Shown here piece after piece: positions 9,201-17,425 of a DNA stretch of 64,000 nucleotides. A program made the translations under genes and the position numbers. The stretch's first letter is position 1; every line of letters starts with the position of its first letter. Source of the DNA: Cellulomonas sp. NS3 (GTDB taxonomy: Bacteria; Actinomycetota; Actinomycetes; Actinomycetales; Cellulomonadaceae); NCBI RefSeq assembly GCF_024757985.1, contig NZ_CP103289.1, positions 4,402,001-4,466,000 on the forward strand, in the 5' to 3' direction. The notes beneath the pieces were generated by a model that worked only from the letters and a program-made list of their open reading frames with translations, did no database searches and was not told the DNA's origin.

Positions 9201-10857
9201 TCCCGAGGCCGTGGTCGAGGACCTGCACGATCACGAACTCGCCGACGACACCCGTCTTGACCTCGACCGGCGTCTCCGGCTCGGAGAAGATCGTCGCGTT
9301 CTCGAGGAGCTCGGCGAGCAGGTGGGCGGCGCTCAGGGCGTTGAAGCCGAGCATCTGCGGGTCGACCGTGAGGTCGAGCTCCACGCGGTCGTACTGCTCG
9401 ATCTCCGACGAGGCGGTGCGGATGACGTCCGAGAGCGGCATGGCGTCACGGACGCGGCGGCCCGAGTCGATGCCGGCCAGGACGAGGAGCGACTCCGCGT
9501 TGCGTCGCATGCGCGTCGCGAGGTGGTCGAGGCGGAACAGGTTCGCCAGGGTGTTCGGGTCTTCCTCGGAGCGCTCGAGCGAGTCGATGAACGACAGCTG
9601 GCGGTTGAGGAGGACCTGGTCACGACGGGCGACGTTGATGAACATCTCCGCGATCGAGCCACGGAGGGCGGCCTGCTCCTGCGCGACCTGGAGGGTCGTC
9701 GCGTTGACGGAGTTGAACGCGGCGGCCAGCTGGCCGACCTCGTCGGACGACTCGACCGGGATCTGCACGAGCTCGAGACCGGGTCCCTCACCGGGGACCG
9801 CGACCTGCTCGACGAGCTTGGGCAGCTGCTCGCGGACGTCACCGGCCGCGGCCGTGAGGCGCCGCAGCGGGACGGTGATGCCTCGGGCGACGACGACCGC
9901 GAAGGCGAAGGACGCGGCTGCGGCGAGCAGCGAGATCACGATCGTGATGATCGCCGCGGTGCGCTCCGCCGAGGCGGCGACGTCGGCCTCGGCCTTGCCC
10001 TCCGCGAGCATCTCGATACGCACGTCGTTGATGCTGACGAGCTGCTTCTGGATGTCCTCGGTCCACGCGACGGGGTCGACCGCCGTCACGGAGCCGGCGT
10101 TGCCGGTCGTGAGGAGGTTCCGCTTGCGCGTGAAGTCGGACGTCGGGTCCTCGCTCGGGAGGCGGATGTCGTCGCCGAGCGCGGCCAGCGCGACTCGGGC
10201 GTTGGCACGGGCCAGCTCCGTCGACGTGGTCTGCGTGTCGAAGTTGCGGACCGCCGCGGGCGACGAGGCCTGCGTGATGATGAGCCCCGTACCCTGCGTG
10301 AGCTCGTTCGCGAGGCTCTCGGCGAGGGTCACGAGCTCGTGGTACGCCGTGACGTACTGCGCGACCTCGCGGTTGTCCATCGTCTCCGCGACCTGACCGA
10401 CGAGCTGGATCTGCCCGCCGATGATCTGGTCGTAGTTGCGCTTGATGATCGCGGCCTGAGAGTCCGTGTCCACCGAGCGGCGGACGGCCGGGAGCATCTC
10501 GTTGTGCGCGAGCTGTGACTCGGCGAACGCCGCGGTCACGCTGGCCGGGAACTCGTCCTGGTCGATGCGTGCCGTGAGCGGCTTCAGCTCGGCGAGCGTC
10601 TTGTCCGTTGCGGCACGGGCCGCGTCCAGCTGGGCCTGGTCCCTGGCAGGGGACAGCGAGAGCGCGCGCTCGGTCTGGAGGTTCGCCCCGAGGGGGGCGT
10701 ACGCGTCCAGCACTTCCACGACGGTGGCAGCAGCGGCAGCGGTCTTCGCCGAGCGGAAAGCCCCGTACGAGATGTATCCACCAGCGATGAGCAGCACGAT
10801 CATGGGCACGGCGAGGACAGCCAGAACCTTGGCGCGGATGCCAAGCCTGCGCAGCAT
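6217..10857 (-). CDS. Giant NIT/HAMP sensor histidine-kinase-like protein (CvnA-type)
   Basis: 1546 residues. TM1 (about 9-31), an extracellular NIT (nitrate/nitrite-sensing) domain (about 40-298), TM2 (302-324), HAMP (325-400), a dimerisation helix with RLDHLATRM (H445 the possible phosphoacceptor), and an HATPase domain with LLENATIFS (N520), DHGLGMS (548-554) and RLGLFVVGRIA. After about residue 620 follows a tail of some 925 residues, very rich in Pro, Ala, Glu and Trp, containing a perfect decapeptide repeat. The tail is far longer than usual for this family. The protein heads the conservon; RBS GAAAGAGG precedes the ATG. No response regulator adjoins it, which fits conservons signalling through the roadblock/GTPase partners. 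Confidence 0.93.
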   Translation of the reverse strand: MLRRLGIRAKVLAVLAVPMIVLLIAGGYISYGAFRSAKTAAAAATVVEVLDAYAPLGANLQTERALSLSPARDQAQLDAARAATDKTLAELKPLTARIDQDEFPASVTAAFAESQLAHNEMLPAVRRSVDTDSQAAIIKRNYDQIIGGQIQLVGQVAETMDNREVAQYVTAYHELVTLAESLANELTQGTGLIITQASSPAAVRNFDTQTTSTELARANARVALAALGDDIRLPSEDPTSDFTRKRNLLTTGNAGSVTAVDPVAWTEDIQKQLVSINDVRIEMLAEGKAEADVAASAERTAAIITIVISLLAAAASFAFAVVVARGITVPLRRLTAAAGDVREQLPKLVEQVAVPGEGPGLELVQIPVESSDEVGQLAAAFNSVNATTLQVAQEQAALRGSIAEMFINVARRDQVLLNRQLSFIDSLERSEEDPNTLANLFRLDHLATRMRRNAESLLVLAGIDSGRRVRDAMPLSDVIRTASSEIEQYDRVELDLTVDPQMLGFNALSAAHLLAELLENATIFSEPETPVEVKTGVVGEFVIVQVLDHGLGMSDAELESANEKIRSTSASDSLGAQRLGLFVVGRIAHRLGAEVTLAKSPRGTGTVTTVRFPVTLFTTNETPVFGSMPPQQALTQAPERRMPVAEEAPVVEAVDLQALTDGETSLGLPRRRLRGDEDSAEIPLPQNPVLPQRSHKTFDESKIVLPQAQATALSPELAGDSSGWTPAVQAAPVKSGLPTRARAATPAWAQPEEEATPAPAAPAAPEARVGLFSGFRTRGDLPAPAPADLPGAPQRDEQADAPQRAAQGFVVPGLVPDEDESSTGSWSQGWDEQPAAAASTPAAPVADETEQWAPTQSWDAPAERPAAPAAEEWAPAASWEQAPERTEEPAPWAATSSWEQAPEPAPQAEAWSPTPAWEDSAPLSGSPRVEDAPAAHAPVEHVEQSTAAEAWEPTPVAERTREPRHEVSPPTGAYPEFTAYSGYSGWATPVESDQPAPRYTSPYTASYVRDGFAPILDESRAWNGDTAQHDAPAPAEESWHQPEAAQQAWSEPVAAQSWDEQPVAAQSWDEQPAAAQSWDEQPAAAQSWDEQPAAAQSWDAQPVAEQAWESPEPASADHGWTAPPAFEEPAQVDSPSWAQPASHIAETEQWTVPALEEDPAVESWAAAEPEPEPLAQRRPRGSSFVDAQAQTELFTPVEAELLAESHAQAEAPAAAPAPVAAPAPERAATPSWASTRPAEQAPAFTDLVNGDAGDDSKKGRRWGLFGRKKDDAPTPGAGTPATPSPFAGGFQPTSEPAPAAGLRTSAWAEPAPAQPQPAPVSTFAPPAPQAPPSAPFPQRESTRPTGGGWQPPASPAPEPANPGSGAPQPLSAFFRPPTADRPAPAAPPASWAPPEWAARPSGTASGPESSRSVPPPSAAPRIGALDDEVAAMLALRSDIQEQALSELSQLSAYRPAAMNGSTGSASLTKRVPNAIPAAPPLAAPESDRGNPRDADQLRSRLSSFQQGTSRGRRAAEAPDDASAASTSSEPLIGSADQHSTPPSPTW
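7561..7710 (-). repeat. Five tandem 30-bp coding repeats (QSWDEQPAAA-type)
   Basis: Units begin at 7561, 7591, 7621, 7651 and 7681; the first three are identical and the others differ at a few bases. A sixth, weaker copy lies just before 7561. They encode the decapeptide QSWDEQPAAA or QSWDEQPVAA (about residues 1050-1099 of the kinase). Unit length is a multiple of three, so copy changes would keep the frame. Confidence 0.95.
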
Positions 10858-11038
10858 GTCGACCTCTTTCCTTCACCCGACGCGGGCGTCGCACCGACGA
10901 CGCCCGACGGAACCGCTCTGTGGAGAGGTTGCCGCACGCTTCTCATCGGCTACTGGACAGTGGACCATTAGCCCCGCGCAGAGTTTGCCACGACCTCACC
11001 CGCAGCGGTACGCCCCGGGTCCCCCTAACGTGGCGCTC

Positions 11039-12031
11039 ATGCGAGCCGTCGTCGCCGCCCGAGCGGGCGGGCCGGATGTCCTGGTGTGTCACGAGATGCC
11101 CGATCCGGCTCCGGGACCCGGTGAGCTGCTGCTCGACGTGGTCGCCGCGGGCGTGAACCGGGCGGACCTCCTGCAGCGCGCGGGGAGCTACCCGCCGCCG
11201 CCCGGGGCGCCGGACTGGCCGGGCCTCGAGGTCTCGGGCGTCGTCGCGGCGCTCGGGGACGGCGTCGCAGGCCCGCAGGCGGGCGGCTGGGCGGTCGGCG
11301 ACCGCGTCGCGGCGCTGCTCGCCGGCGGCGGCTACGCGTCGCGCGTGACCGTTCCTGCAGGTCACGTGCTCCCCGTGCCCGACGGCACCGACCTGGTCGA
11401 CGCGGCCGGCCTGCCGGAGGCGGTGTGCACCGCGTGGTCCAACCTCGTCGACGTCGGCCGGCTCCGGGCGGGCGAGGTCGTCCTCGTGCAGGGCGGCTCG
11501 GGCGGGGTCGGGTCCGTCGCGGTGCAGCTCGCCGCGGCGCTCGGGGCCCGTGTCCTGGCCACCGCGGGGGGTCCGGAGCGCGCCGCGCGGTGCGAGGAGC
11601 TCGGTGCGGCCCTGGGGATCGACCACCGGGCCGGCCTTTTCACCCGGGTCGTGCAGGACGCGACGGCGGGTCGAGGGGTCGATCTGGTGCTCGACGTGCT
11701 CGGCGCGGGGGCGCTCGCGGACAACCTGGGGGCGCTCGCGACCGACGGGCGGCTCGTCGTCATCGGGCTGCAGCGCGGCCGGCGGGCCGAGATCGACCTC
11801 GGGCAGCTGCTCACGAAGCGGCTCAGCGTGGCCGGGACGACGCTGCGCTCGCGACCGTCGGCCGAGAAGACCGCGCTCGTGGCCGCCGTCCGCGAGCACG
11901 TGTGGCCGATGCTCGCCGACGGGCGCGTCCGGCCGGTCGTGCACGCCCGGCTCCCGCTCGAACGCGCCGCCGACGCGCACCGCCTGCTCGACTCGGGCGA
12001 GGTCTTCGGGAAGGTGCTGCTGACGACCTGA
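11039..12031 (+). CDS. NAD(P)H:quinone oxidoreductase, zinc-independent MDR family
   Basis: 330 residues. A medium-chain dehydrogenase/reductase of the quinone oxidoreductase (QorA/PIG3) type. N-terminal GroES-like part contains GVNRADLLQRAGSYPPPPGAP and WPGLEVSGVV. The Rossmann part has VLVQGGSGGVGSVAVQLA (NADPH-binding) and VDLVLDVLGAG. The PIG3-like NRADLLQR motif and absence of zinc-binding cysteines argue against alcohol dehydrogenase. TAACGT lies 7 nt before the ATG, suggesting a leaderless mRNA. The same frame is open far upstream, but that is antisense to the kinase gene. Confidence 0.92.
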   Translation: MRAVVAARAGGPDVLVCHEMPDPAPGPGELLLDVVAAGVNRADLLQRAGSYPPPPGAPDWPGLEVSGVVAALGDGVAGPQAGGWAVGDRVAALLAGGGYASRVTVPAGHVLPVPDGTDLVDAAGLPEAVCTAWSNLVDVGRLRAGEVVLVQGGSGGVGSVAVQLAAALGARVLATAGGPERAARCEELGAALGIDHRAGLFTRVVQDATAGRGVDLVLDVLGAGALADNLGALATDGRLVVIGLQRGRRAEIDLGQLLTKRLSVAGTTLRSRPSAEKTALVAAVREHVWPMLADGRVRPVVHARLPLERAADAHRLLDSGEVFGKVLLTT

Positions 12032-12109
12032 CGGCCCGGGCTCCGGCGGGGCGTCGCGCTCCGCCGTGGGCTGCGGGCACCGCCGCTCGGGGCCGCGCGC
12101 GTCGAGGGC

Positions 12110-13345
12110 TCAGGTCAGGTCGAGCGCACCCGCCGCGAGCGCCGGGGCCAGCACGGGCGTGAGCGGGAGGCGCGGGATCAGCGTCGCCTGCACCGCGTGG
12201 TAGAGGTCGGCCTTGCCCTCCCACACCGTGCGCGAGACCTGGTTGTCCGTCCCGAGCTCGTGCCACCACGACCCGCCCGCGCGGTCGAGCAGGAACAGCT
12301 CCGCGTAGTCCCACCACGTCCGGTACCAGGTGTCGAACCGCTCGTCGCCCGTCGCGGCGTGCAGCGCGGCCGCCGCGGCGATCCCCTCGGCGACGACCCA
12401 GTGCATGCGCTCGCGCACGACGGGTGCGCCCACCCAGTCGACGGTGTAGACGAAGCCCGGTGCGCCGTCGACGTCCCAGCCCTCGGCGACCGACGCGTCG
12501 AACAGCGCGACCGCGTCGTCGAGCATCCAGCCGGGAGCGACGTCGCCGCGGGCCGTGAGCGCGGCGCGCGCGTGCAGGGTGAGCCGCGCCCACTCGAGCC
12601 AGTGGCCGATCGTCGCGCCGTACGGGCGGAACGGGTGCGCCGGGGTGTCGGCGTTGTACTCGAGGTCGGGCTGCCACCCGGAGTCGAAGTGCTCGGGGAT
12701 CCGCCAGTGGTTCTCGCGCGCGTACCCGTGCACCACCCGCTCGACGACCCGGACCGCCCGGTCGAGCCACACGCGGTGCCCGGTCACGTCGGCCGCCGCG
12801 AGGTACGCCTCGACGGTGTGCATGTTCGCGTTGACGCCGCGGTACGCGTCGAGGTCGGTGAACGTGCGGTCCCAGCTCTCGACGGCCATCCCCGCCTCGT
12901 CGTCCCAGAAGTGCCGCTCCGAGACCGCGAGCGCCTCGTCCAGCAGCGCCCGTGCGCCGGGCCGCCCCGCGGCGGTCGCGCTCGACGTCGCGAGCACGAC
13001 GAACGCGTGCGGGTAGGCGGCCTTGTCCGCGTCGAGCGGGCCGTCGGGGCCGACCTCGGCGAACCAGCCGCCGTGCTCCGGGTCGCGGAACAGCCCGTCG
13101 AGCGCCGCGAGCCCGTGGTCGACGAGCGCGCCCGAGCCCGGGCGGCCCAGCAGCACGCCGAGCGAGTACACGTGGGTCATGCGGCAGGTGATCCACAGCT
13201 CCGCGGGGCCGTCGACCGGCGCACCCTGCTCGTCGAGCCGCGCGAACCCGCGCCCCGGGACCGCGGACGGTCCGCCGAAGGCCAGCAGGCGGTCCGTCTC
13301 CTGCTCGAGCCAGCGGGCATGGGCAGGGGTCGCGAGCCACGTCAT
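12110..13345 (-). CDS. AGE family epimerase/isomerase
   Basis: 411 residues, an (alpha/alpha)6-barrel sugar epimerase of the N-acylglucosamine 2-epimerase / YihS family. Signatures: W-x-x-x-E near the N-terminus, RMTHVYSLG, NANMHTVEAYL, GATIGHWLEWARL, HWVVAEGIAAAAAL and the C-terminal GKADLYHAVQATLIPR, whose catalytic His is typical of YihS/cellobiose-epimerase relatives. The exact hexose cannot be assigned; mannose/fructose-type or sulfoquinovose-type isomerase are alternatives. TAGGCT lies 7 nt before the ATG at 13345 (leaderless pattern). Divergent from bpa. Confidence 0.9.
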   Translation of the reverse strand: MTWLATPAHARWLEQETDRLLAFGGPSAVPGRGFARLDEQGAPVDGPAELWITCRMTHVYSLGVLLGRPGSGALVDHGLAALDGLFRDPEHGGWFAEVGPDGPLDADKAAYPHAFVVLATSSATAAGRPGARALLDEALAVSERHFWDDEAGMAVESWDRTFTDLDAYRGVNANMHTVEAYLAAADVTGHRVWLDRAVRVVERVVHGYARENHWRIPEHFDSGWQPDLEYNADTPAHPFRPYGATIGHWLEWARLTLHARAALTARGDVAPGWMLDDAVALFDASVAEGWDVDGAPGFVYTVDWVGAPVVRERMHWVVAEGIAAAAALHAATGDERFDTWYRTWWDYAELFLLDRAGGSWWHELGTDNQVSRTVWEGKADLYHAVQATLIPRLPLTPVLAPALAAGALDLT

Positions 13346-13410
13346 GCGCGCCAGCCTATCCAGGCCCCCGACCGCCTGCGGTGCGGGCCCGGTGCGACGA
13401 GAATGCTCCG

Positions 13411-14112
13411 ATGAGCGAGCACACGAACGACGAGCACGCCCCTGACTCCCCCGCCGGGCGGACGCCCGCCGAGCCGGGGACCGACGCGCCCGCCACCGAG
13501 CCGACCGCGCACGCGCTGCCGGTCGACGGGCGGCACGGTCCGCGCGTCGTCGTGGTGGGGCCGGACGGCCGACCCGTCGCACCGGCGGAGCACCGCGCGG
13601 ACGCGGCGCCGCACGACGACGGCGCCGACGCGGACGGCCCGGGCGGCGAGGACCCGGCGACGATGGTGGGGCAGCCCGCCAAGGTCATGCGGATCGGGAC
13701 GATGATCAAGCAGCTGCTCGACGAGGTGCGCAGCGCACCGCTCGACGACGCCGCCCGCGCGCGGCTCGCGGAGGTGCACGAGCGGTCGCTGCGCGAGCTC
13801 GAGGAGGGCCTGTCCCCCGAGCTGCTCGACGAGCTGCACCGGATCACGCTGCCGTTCTCGGAGGACCGCTCGCCGAGCGACGCCGAGCTGCGGATCGCGC
13901 AGGCACAGCTCGTGGGGTGGCTCGAGGGACTGTTCCACGGGATCCAGACGGCGCTGGTCGCGCAGCAGATGGCGGCGCAGGCGCAGCTCACGCAGATGCG
14001 CCGCGCGCTGCCGCCCGGGGCCGGGGTACCGGGCGGGCTCGGCGGGCCCGCGCACGGTGCGCCCGGCGGCGAGCCGGCCGACCCGCGGCAGCGGCCCGGG
14101 CAGTACTTGTAG
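13411..14112 (+). CDS. bpa: Bacterial proteasome activator Bpa
   Basis: 233 residues. The conserved core (about 85-200) reads MVGQPAKVMRIGTMIKQLL, SLRELEEGLSPELLDELHRI, LPFSEDRSPSDAELRIAQAQ and LVGWLEGLFHGIQTALVAQQ, matching the ATP-independent proteasome activator family (DUF2587). The protein ends in GQYL, the tail that docks into the 20S proteasome. A disordered acidic N-terminal extension of about 80 residues precedes the core. Bpa forms a ring that opens the proteasome gate for certain unfolded or regulatory substrates. Start ATG at 13411 with GAGAAT 6 nt upstream; an earlier in-frame GTG at 13381 is less likely. Confidence 0.95.
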   Translation: MSEHTNDEHAPDSPAGRTPAEPGTDAPATEPTAHALPVDGRHGPRVVVVGPDGRPVAPAEHRADAAPHDDGADADGPGGEDPATMVGQPAKVMRIGTMIKQLLDEVRSAPLDDAARARLAEVHERSLRELEEGLSPELLDELHRITLPFSEDRSPSDAELRIAQAQLVGWLEGLFHGIQTALVAQQMAAQAQLTQMRRALPPGAGVPGGLGGPAHGAPGGEPADPRQRPGQYL

Positions 14113-14171
14113 GGAGGTCGAGCCGGGGCGGTCGGTCCCCGGAGGCGCCGGGTGGGCCGCGGGCCCGTGCG

Positions 14172-15182
14172 TCAGCCGGTGCGGCGGGCCGTGAGCACGA
14201 TCGCGACCGAGACGAGCGCGAGCCCGGCGACCTCTCCCCACGTCGGGAGCTGGCGCAGGACGACGACGCCCGTGACGGCCGCCGTCGCCGGGAGCATCGC
14301 GAGCAGCACCGCGAACGTCGCGGCGGTCACCCGGCGCAGCACGACCTGCTCGATCGCGTAGGGCACGACCGACGAGAACACCGCGATGCCGGCGACGAGC
14401 AGGAGCAGGTGCGGGTCGCGCAGCACGGGTGCGGCGGGCGCCGCGAGGAACGGCGCGAAGACGAGCGCGCCCACGGTCATCGCCACGGCGAGCGACGAGA
14501 CGCCGTCGGGGCGCGCGCCCGCCGCGGGCGTCGCCCCGCCGGACGCCTGACCGGCACGGCCCGCGTCGTCGGGCACCGCGTCGTCACGCACCCCACCGCC
14601 CGCACGCCCGGCACCCGCGTCGGGCACCCCCGCGGCCCCGGCACCCGCGTCGCCCTCGGCGCGTCCGTGCGCCACGCGCCGCCCGAGCAGGATGTAGCCC
14701 GCCCAGCACACGGCCGAGACGCCGATCGCGACCAGCCCTCGCCCGGCGTCCGGCCCGGCGTCGAGGCTGACGCCGGCGAGCAGCACCACGCCCGCGGCGG
14801 CGACGGCGATCGCGACGCGCTCGCGCACGCTGCGCCCGGTCAGCGCGGCGACCGCGACGGGGCCGGCGAACTCGACGGCGACGGCGGTGCCGAGCGGGAG
14901 CACCTCGATCGCGACGTAGAAGGCGACATTCATCGCGGCGAGCACCGCGCCGAACAGCGCGGACGCGAGCAGGTCCGCGCGGGTCCACCGGAAGCGCCAC
15001 GGCCGCCGCCACGCGAGGAGCACGAGCGCCGAGACCGCGATGCGCAGCCACGCGACGGTCGGGGCGGTGAGCACCGCGAAGAGCCCGACCGCGAGGGCCG
15101 CGCCGAGGTACTGCGTGAGGCCGGACCCGAGGAACAGCACCGGTGCGGGGACGGTCCGGCCGGCGCGCACGTCGGCCCCCAT
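14172..15182 (-). CDS. EamA/RhtA-like drug/metabolite exporter
   Basis: 336 residues with ten predicted membrane helices in two five-helix halves. The first half contains LRIAVSALVLLAWRRPWR and AFYVAIEVLPLGTAVAVEFAGPVAVAAL, close to RhtA (threonine/homoserine exporter). The second has FSSVVPYAIEQVVLRRVTAATFAVLLAMLPATAAV. About 60 low-complexity Gly/Ala/Asp residues (about 170-235) are inserted between the halves, unusual for the family and probably a cytoplasmic linker. Substrate is inferred only as a small amphipathic molecule or amino acid. Confidence 0.88.
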   Translation of the reverse strand: MGADVRAGRTVPAPVLFLGSGLTQYLGAALAVGLFAVLTAPTVAWLRIAVSALVLLAWRRPWRFRWTRADLLASALFGAVLAAMNVAFYVAIEVLPLGTAVAVEFAGPVAVAALTGRSVRERVAIAVAAAGVVLLAGVSLDAGPDAGRGLVAIGVSAVCWAGYILLGRRVAHGRAEGDAGAGAAGVPDAGAGRAGGGVRDDAVPDDAGRAGQASGGATPAAGARPDGVSSLAVAMTVGALVFAPFLAAPAAPVLRDPHLLLLVAGIAVFSSVVPYAIEQVVLRRVTAATFAVLLAMLPATAAVTGVVVLRQLPTWGEVAGLALVSVAIVLTARRTG

Positions 15183-15324
15183 GCGTCTCCCCCGGTCGTC
15201 GGACGGGCACCCGGCCGCGTGCGCGGGCGCCCCGAGCAGCGTACGAGCAGACGCGCCGACCGCCCGCCCCGCGAACCGGGACGGGCGGTCGGTGCTGTCG
15301 TGCGCGGCGCGGGTGCCCCGCGGG

Positions 15325-16272
15325 TCAGCCCTTGACGGACCCCGCGAGCAGCCCGCGCACGAAGAACCGCTGGAGCGCGAGGAACACGATCAGCGGCACC
15401 ACCATCGACACGAACGCGCCGGCCGAGAGGATGTGCCACTGCGCCCCGCGCGTGCCGGCGAGCTCGGCGACGCGGACCGTGAGCGGCGCGACGTTCGTCG
15501 AGCCGCCCGCGAAGGTCAGCGCGACGAGCAGGTCGTTCCACACCCAGAGGAACTGGAAGATCGCGAACGAGGCGATCGCCGGGGTGAGGAGCGGCATGAG
15601 CACCTGGAAGAAGATCTTCACGTGCCCGGCGCCGTCGACGCGCGCGGCCTCAACCAGCGACGGCGGGATGTCCTTCATGAAGTTGTGCAGCAGGAAGATC
15701 GCGAGCGGCAGCGCGAAGATCGAGTGCGAGAGCCAGATCGTCCAGAACGAGCCCGCCAGGCCCCAGTCCACGTACTGCGTGAGCAGCGGGATGAGCGTGA
15801 CCTGGATGGGGATGACCTGGAGCGCGAACACCGCGACGAACAGGATGTTGCGGCCCTTGAAGTCGATCCACGCGAACGCGTACGCGGCGAGCAGCGCGAG
15901 CGAGATCGGGATGATCACGGCGGGGATCGTGATGACGAGCGAGTTCACGAAGAACGTCGAGAACGCGGTCGAGCTGCCGAACAGCACGTCGGTGTAGTTC
16001 TCGAGGGTCACGGCGGGGTTGGCGGGGAACGTCCACCAGCCCGTGCGGCGGATCTCCATGCGGGGCCGGAACGACGTGAGCAGCAGCCCGAACGTCGGGA
16101 CGGTCCACGCGATCGCGATGATGATCGCCAGCGTCGAGGCCCACGGCGAGCTGATCTTCCCCTTCGCCTTGGCCGCACGCCGTTCCAACCGGGACAGCCG
16201 CCCCGGCTCCCGGTCCTTGACCGCCTGCTCGGCGCCGCTGACGAGCTCGATGCTCGGGATCCCTGTGCTCAT
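15325..16272 (-). CDS. Sugar ABC transporter permease (MalG/AglG-like)
   Basis: 315 residues, six predicted membrane helices after a 40-residue charged N-terminus. The EAA loop that contacts the ATPase is clear: LVEAARVDGAGHVKIFFQVL followed by MPLLTPAI. The start overlaps the upstream permease stop as ATGA, so translation is coupled. It ends GLLAGSVKG, the usual MalG-family C-terminus. No ATP-binding subunit lies in the operon; a shared MsiK-type ATPase elsewhere is the likely partner. Confidence 0.93.
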   Translation of the reverse strand: MSTGIPSIELVSGAEQAVKDREPGRLSRLERRAAKAKGKISSPWASTLAIIIAIAWTVPTFGLLLTSFRPRMEIRRTGWWTFPANPAVTLENYTDVLFGSSTAFSTFFVNSLVITIPAVIIPISLALLAAYAFAWIDFKGRNILFVAVFALQVIPIQVTLIPLLTQYVDWGLAGSFWTIWLSHSIFALPLAIFLLHNFMKDIPPSLVEAARVDGAGHVKIFFQVLMPLLTPAIASFAIFQFLWVWNDLLVALTFAGGSTNVAPLTVRVAELAGTRGAQWHILSAGAFVSMVVPLIVFLALQRFFVRGLLAGSVKG

Positions 16273-17279
16273 CGGATGTCCTCGGAGAGTCGGAGCTGAC
16301 GGACGTTGTAGACGACCAGCGGGATGACCAGCACGAACAGGATGACGGCGAGCGCGGCGCCGAGCCCGATCTCGCGGATCCGGAAGCTCTGCGTGTAGAA
16401 CTCGTTGGCGACGACCGAGGTGCCGAAGTTTCCGCCGGTCATCGTCCGGACGATGTCGAACACCTTGAGCGTGCCCATCGCGATCGTCGTGACGACGACG
16501 ACGAGCGCCGGGCGGATGCTCGGGACGGTGATGTGCCGGAACATGCCGATGCCGTGCAGGCCGTCGAGCCGTGCGGCCTCGACGATGTCGTCGGGGATGG
16601 CCTTGATCGCTGCGGACAGCACGGTCATCGCGAACCCGGCCTGGATCCAGATCATGACCGCGATGAGGAACAGCGTGTTCACGGGCGGGTTGAGCAGGAA
16701 CTGCTGGGGCTCGAGGCCGATCCAGACGAGCAGCTGGTTGAGCAGGCCGATCTGGTTCACGTTCGGCTGGTCGGGGCGGTACTCGTAGACGAACTTCCAG
16801 ATGATCGACGCGCCGACCATCGAGATCGCCATGGGGAGGAACACGAGGGTCTTCGCGAGGTACTCGAAGCGCGTCCGGTCGACGAGGACCGCGTACACGA
16901 GTCCGACGAACGTCGCGACGATCGGGACGAGGATCACCCACATCAGGGTGTTCCGCAGGACGACCTGGAAGGCCTCCTCGCCGAACGCGGTCGCGTAGTT
17001 GTCGAGGCCGACGAAGTTCTCGCCGGTGCGGTCGAACAGCGAGGCCCAGATGGTCCGCAGCCCCGGGTAGACGAGGCCGAAGCCGAGACCCAGGATCGTG
17101 GGCCCGAGGAACGCGACGGGCACGACCCACGGCGGCACCCGCTTGGGCCGGTCGACCGCGAGGAGGATCGCCCCCATGACGATCACGAACAGCGCGACCG
17201 CGACGAACATCAGGGCGAACTTGTGCCCGACGTCGTCCGCCTGCGTCAACCACTCGGTGACGGGCGAGAACTGCACCAT
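16269..17279 (-). CDS. Sugar ABC transporter permease (MalF/AglF-like)
   Basis: 336 residues with membrane helices near 20-40, 50-75, 110-135, 145-170, 195-225 and 305-325. EAA loop: IVEAARLDGLHGIGMFRHIT followed by VPSIRPAL. Pairing with the downstream MalG-like permease gives the heterodimer of a carbohydrate importer. It resembles alpha-glucoside (AglF/ThuF-type) permeases more than the GlcNAc set further right. Separated from the lipoprotein gene by 146 bp containing a strong hairpin. Confidence 0.93.
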   Translation of the reverse strand: MVQFSPVTEWLTQADDVGHKFALMFVAVALFVIVMGAILLAVDRPKRVPPWVVPVAFLGPTILGLGFGLVYPGLRTIWASLFDRTGENFVGLDNYATAFGEEAFQVVLRNTLMWVILVPIVATFVGLVYAVLVDRTRFEYLAKTLVFLPMAISMVGASIIWKFVYEYRPDQPNVNQIGLLNQLLVWIGLEPQQFLLNPPVNTLFLIAVMIWIQAGFAMTVLSAAIKAIPDDIVEAARLDGLHGIGMFRHITVPSIRPALVVVVTTIAMGTLKVFDIVRTMTGGNFGTSVVANEFYTQSFRIREIGLGAALAVILFVLVIPLVVYNVRQLRLSEDIR

Positions 17280-17339
17280 GCTCCACCTCCACGACTTCTC
17301 TGGCCGGCCACCGGCGGCGGCGCCACCGGGTACGTGACG

Positions 17340-17381
17340 GGCCGCGGCGAGCGCCCCTGGTGGGGGACGCCCGCCGCGGCC
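17340..17381 (-). terminator. Intra-operon hairpin between binding protein and permeases
   Basis: On the minus strand GGCCGCGGCG (17381-17372) pairs with CGCCGCGGCC (17349-17340), and the inner GCG/CGC and CCCC/GGGG blocks also pair. Positioned between the lipoprotein stop and the first permease. As in malE-malF, it probably stabilises the 5' message and lowers permease expression. Confidence 0.65.
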
Positions 17382-17425
17382 TGGTGCGTGGCCTCCCGGG
17401 CCCGGGCGGACCTAGGAGGCGACGG

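Noticed and set aside
6844-10518. A 1224-codon plus-strand frame
   Set aside because: Antisense to the conservon kinase; Arg/Leu/Gly-rich with no domain, while the minus frame has clear domains.
15325-17292. A single 655-codon frame covering both ABC permeases
   Set aside because: The 3' half is the MalG-like permease from ATG 16272; the 5' half is the wrong frame of the MalF-like gene, which ends at 16269 with an ATGA overlap.
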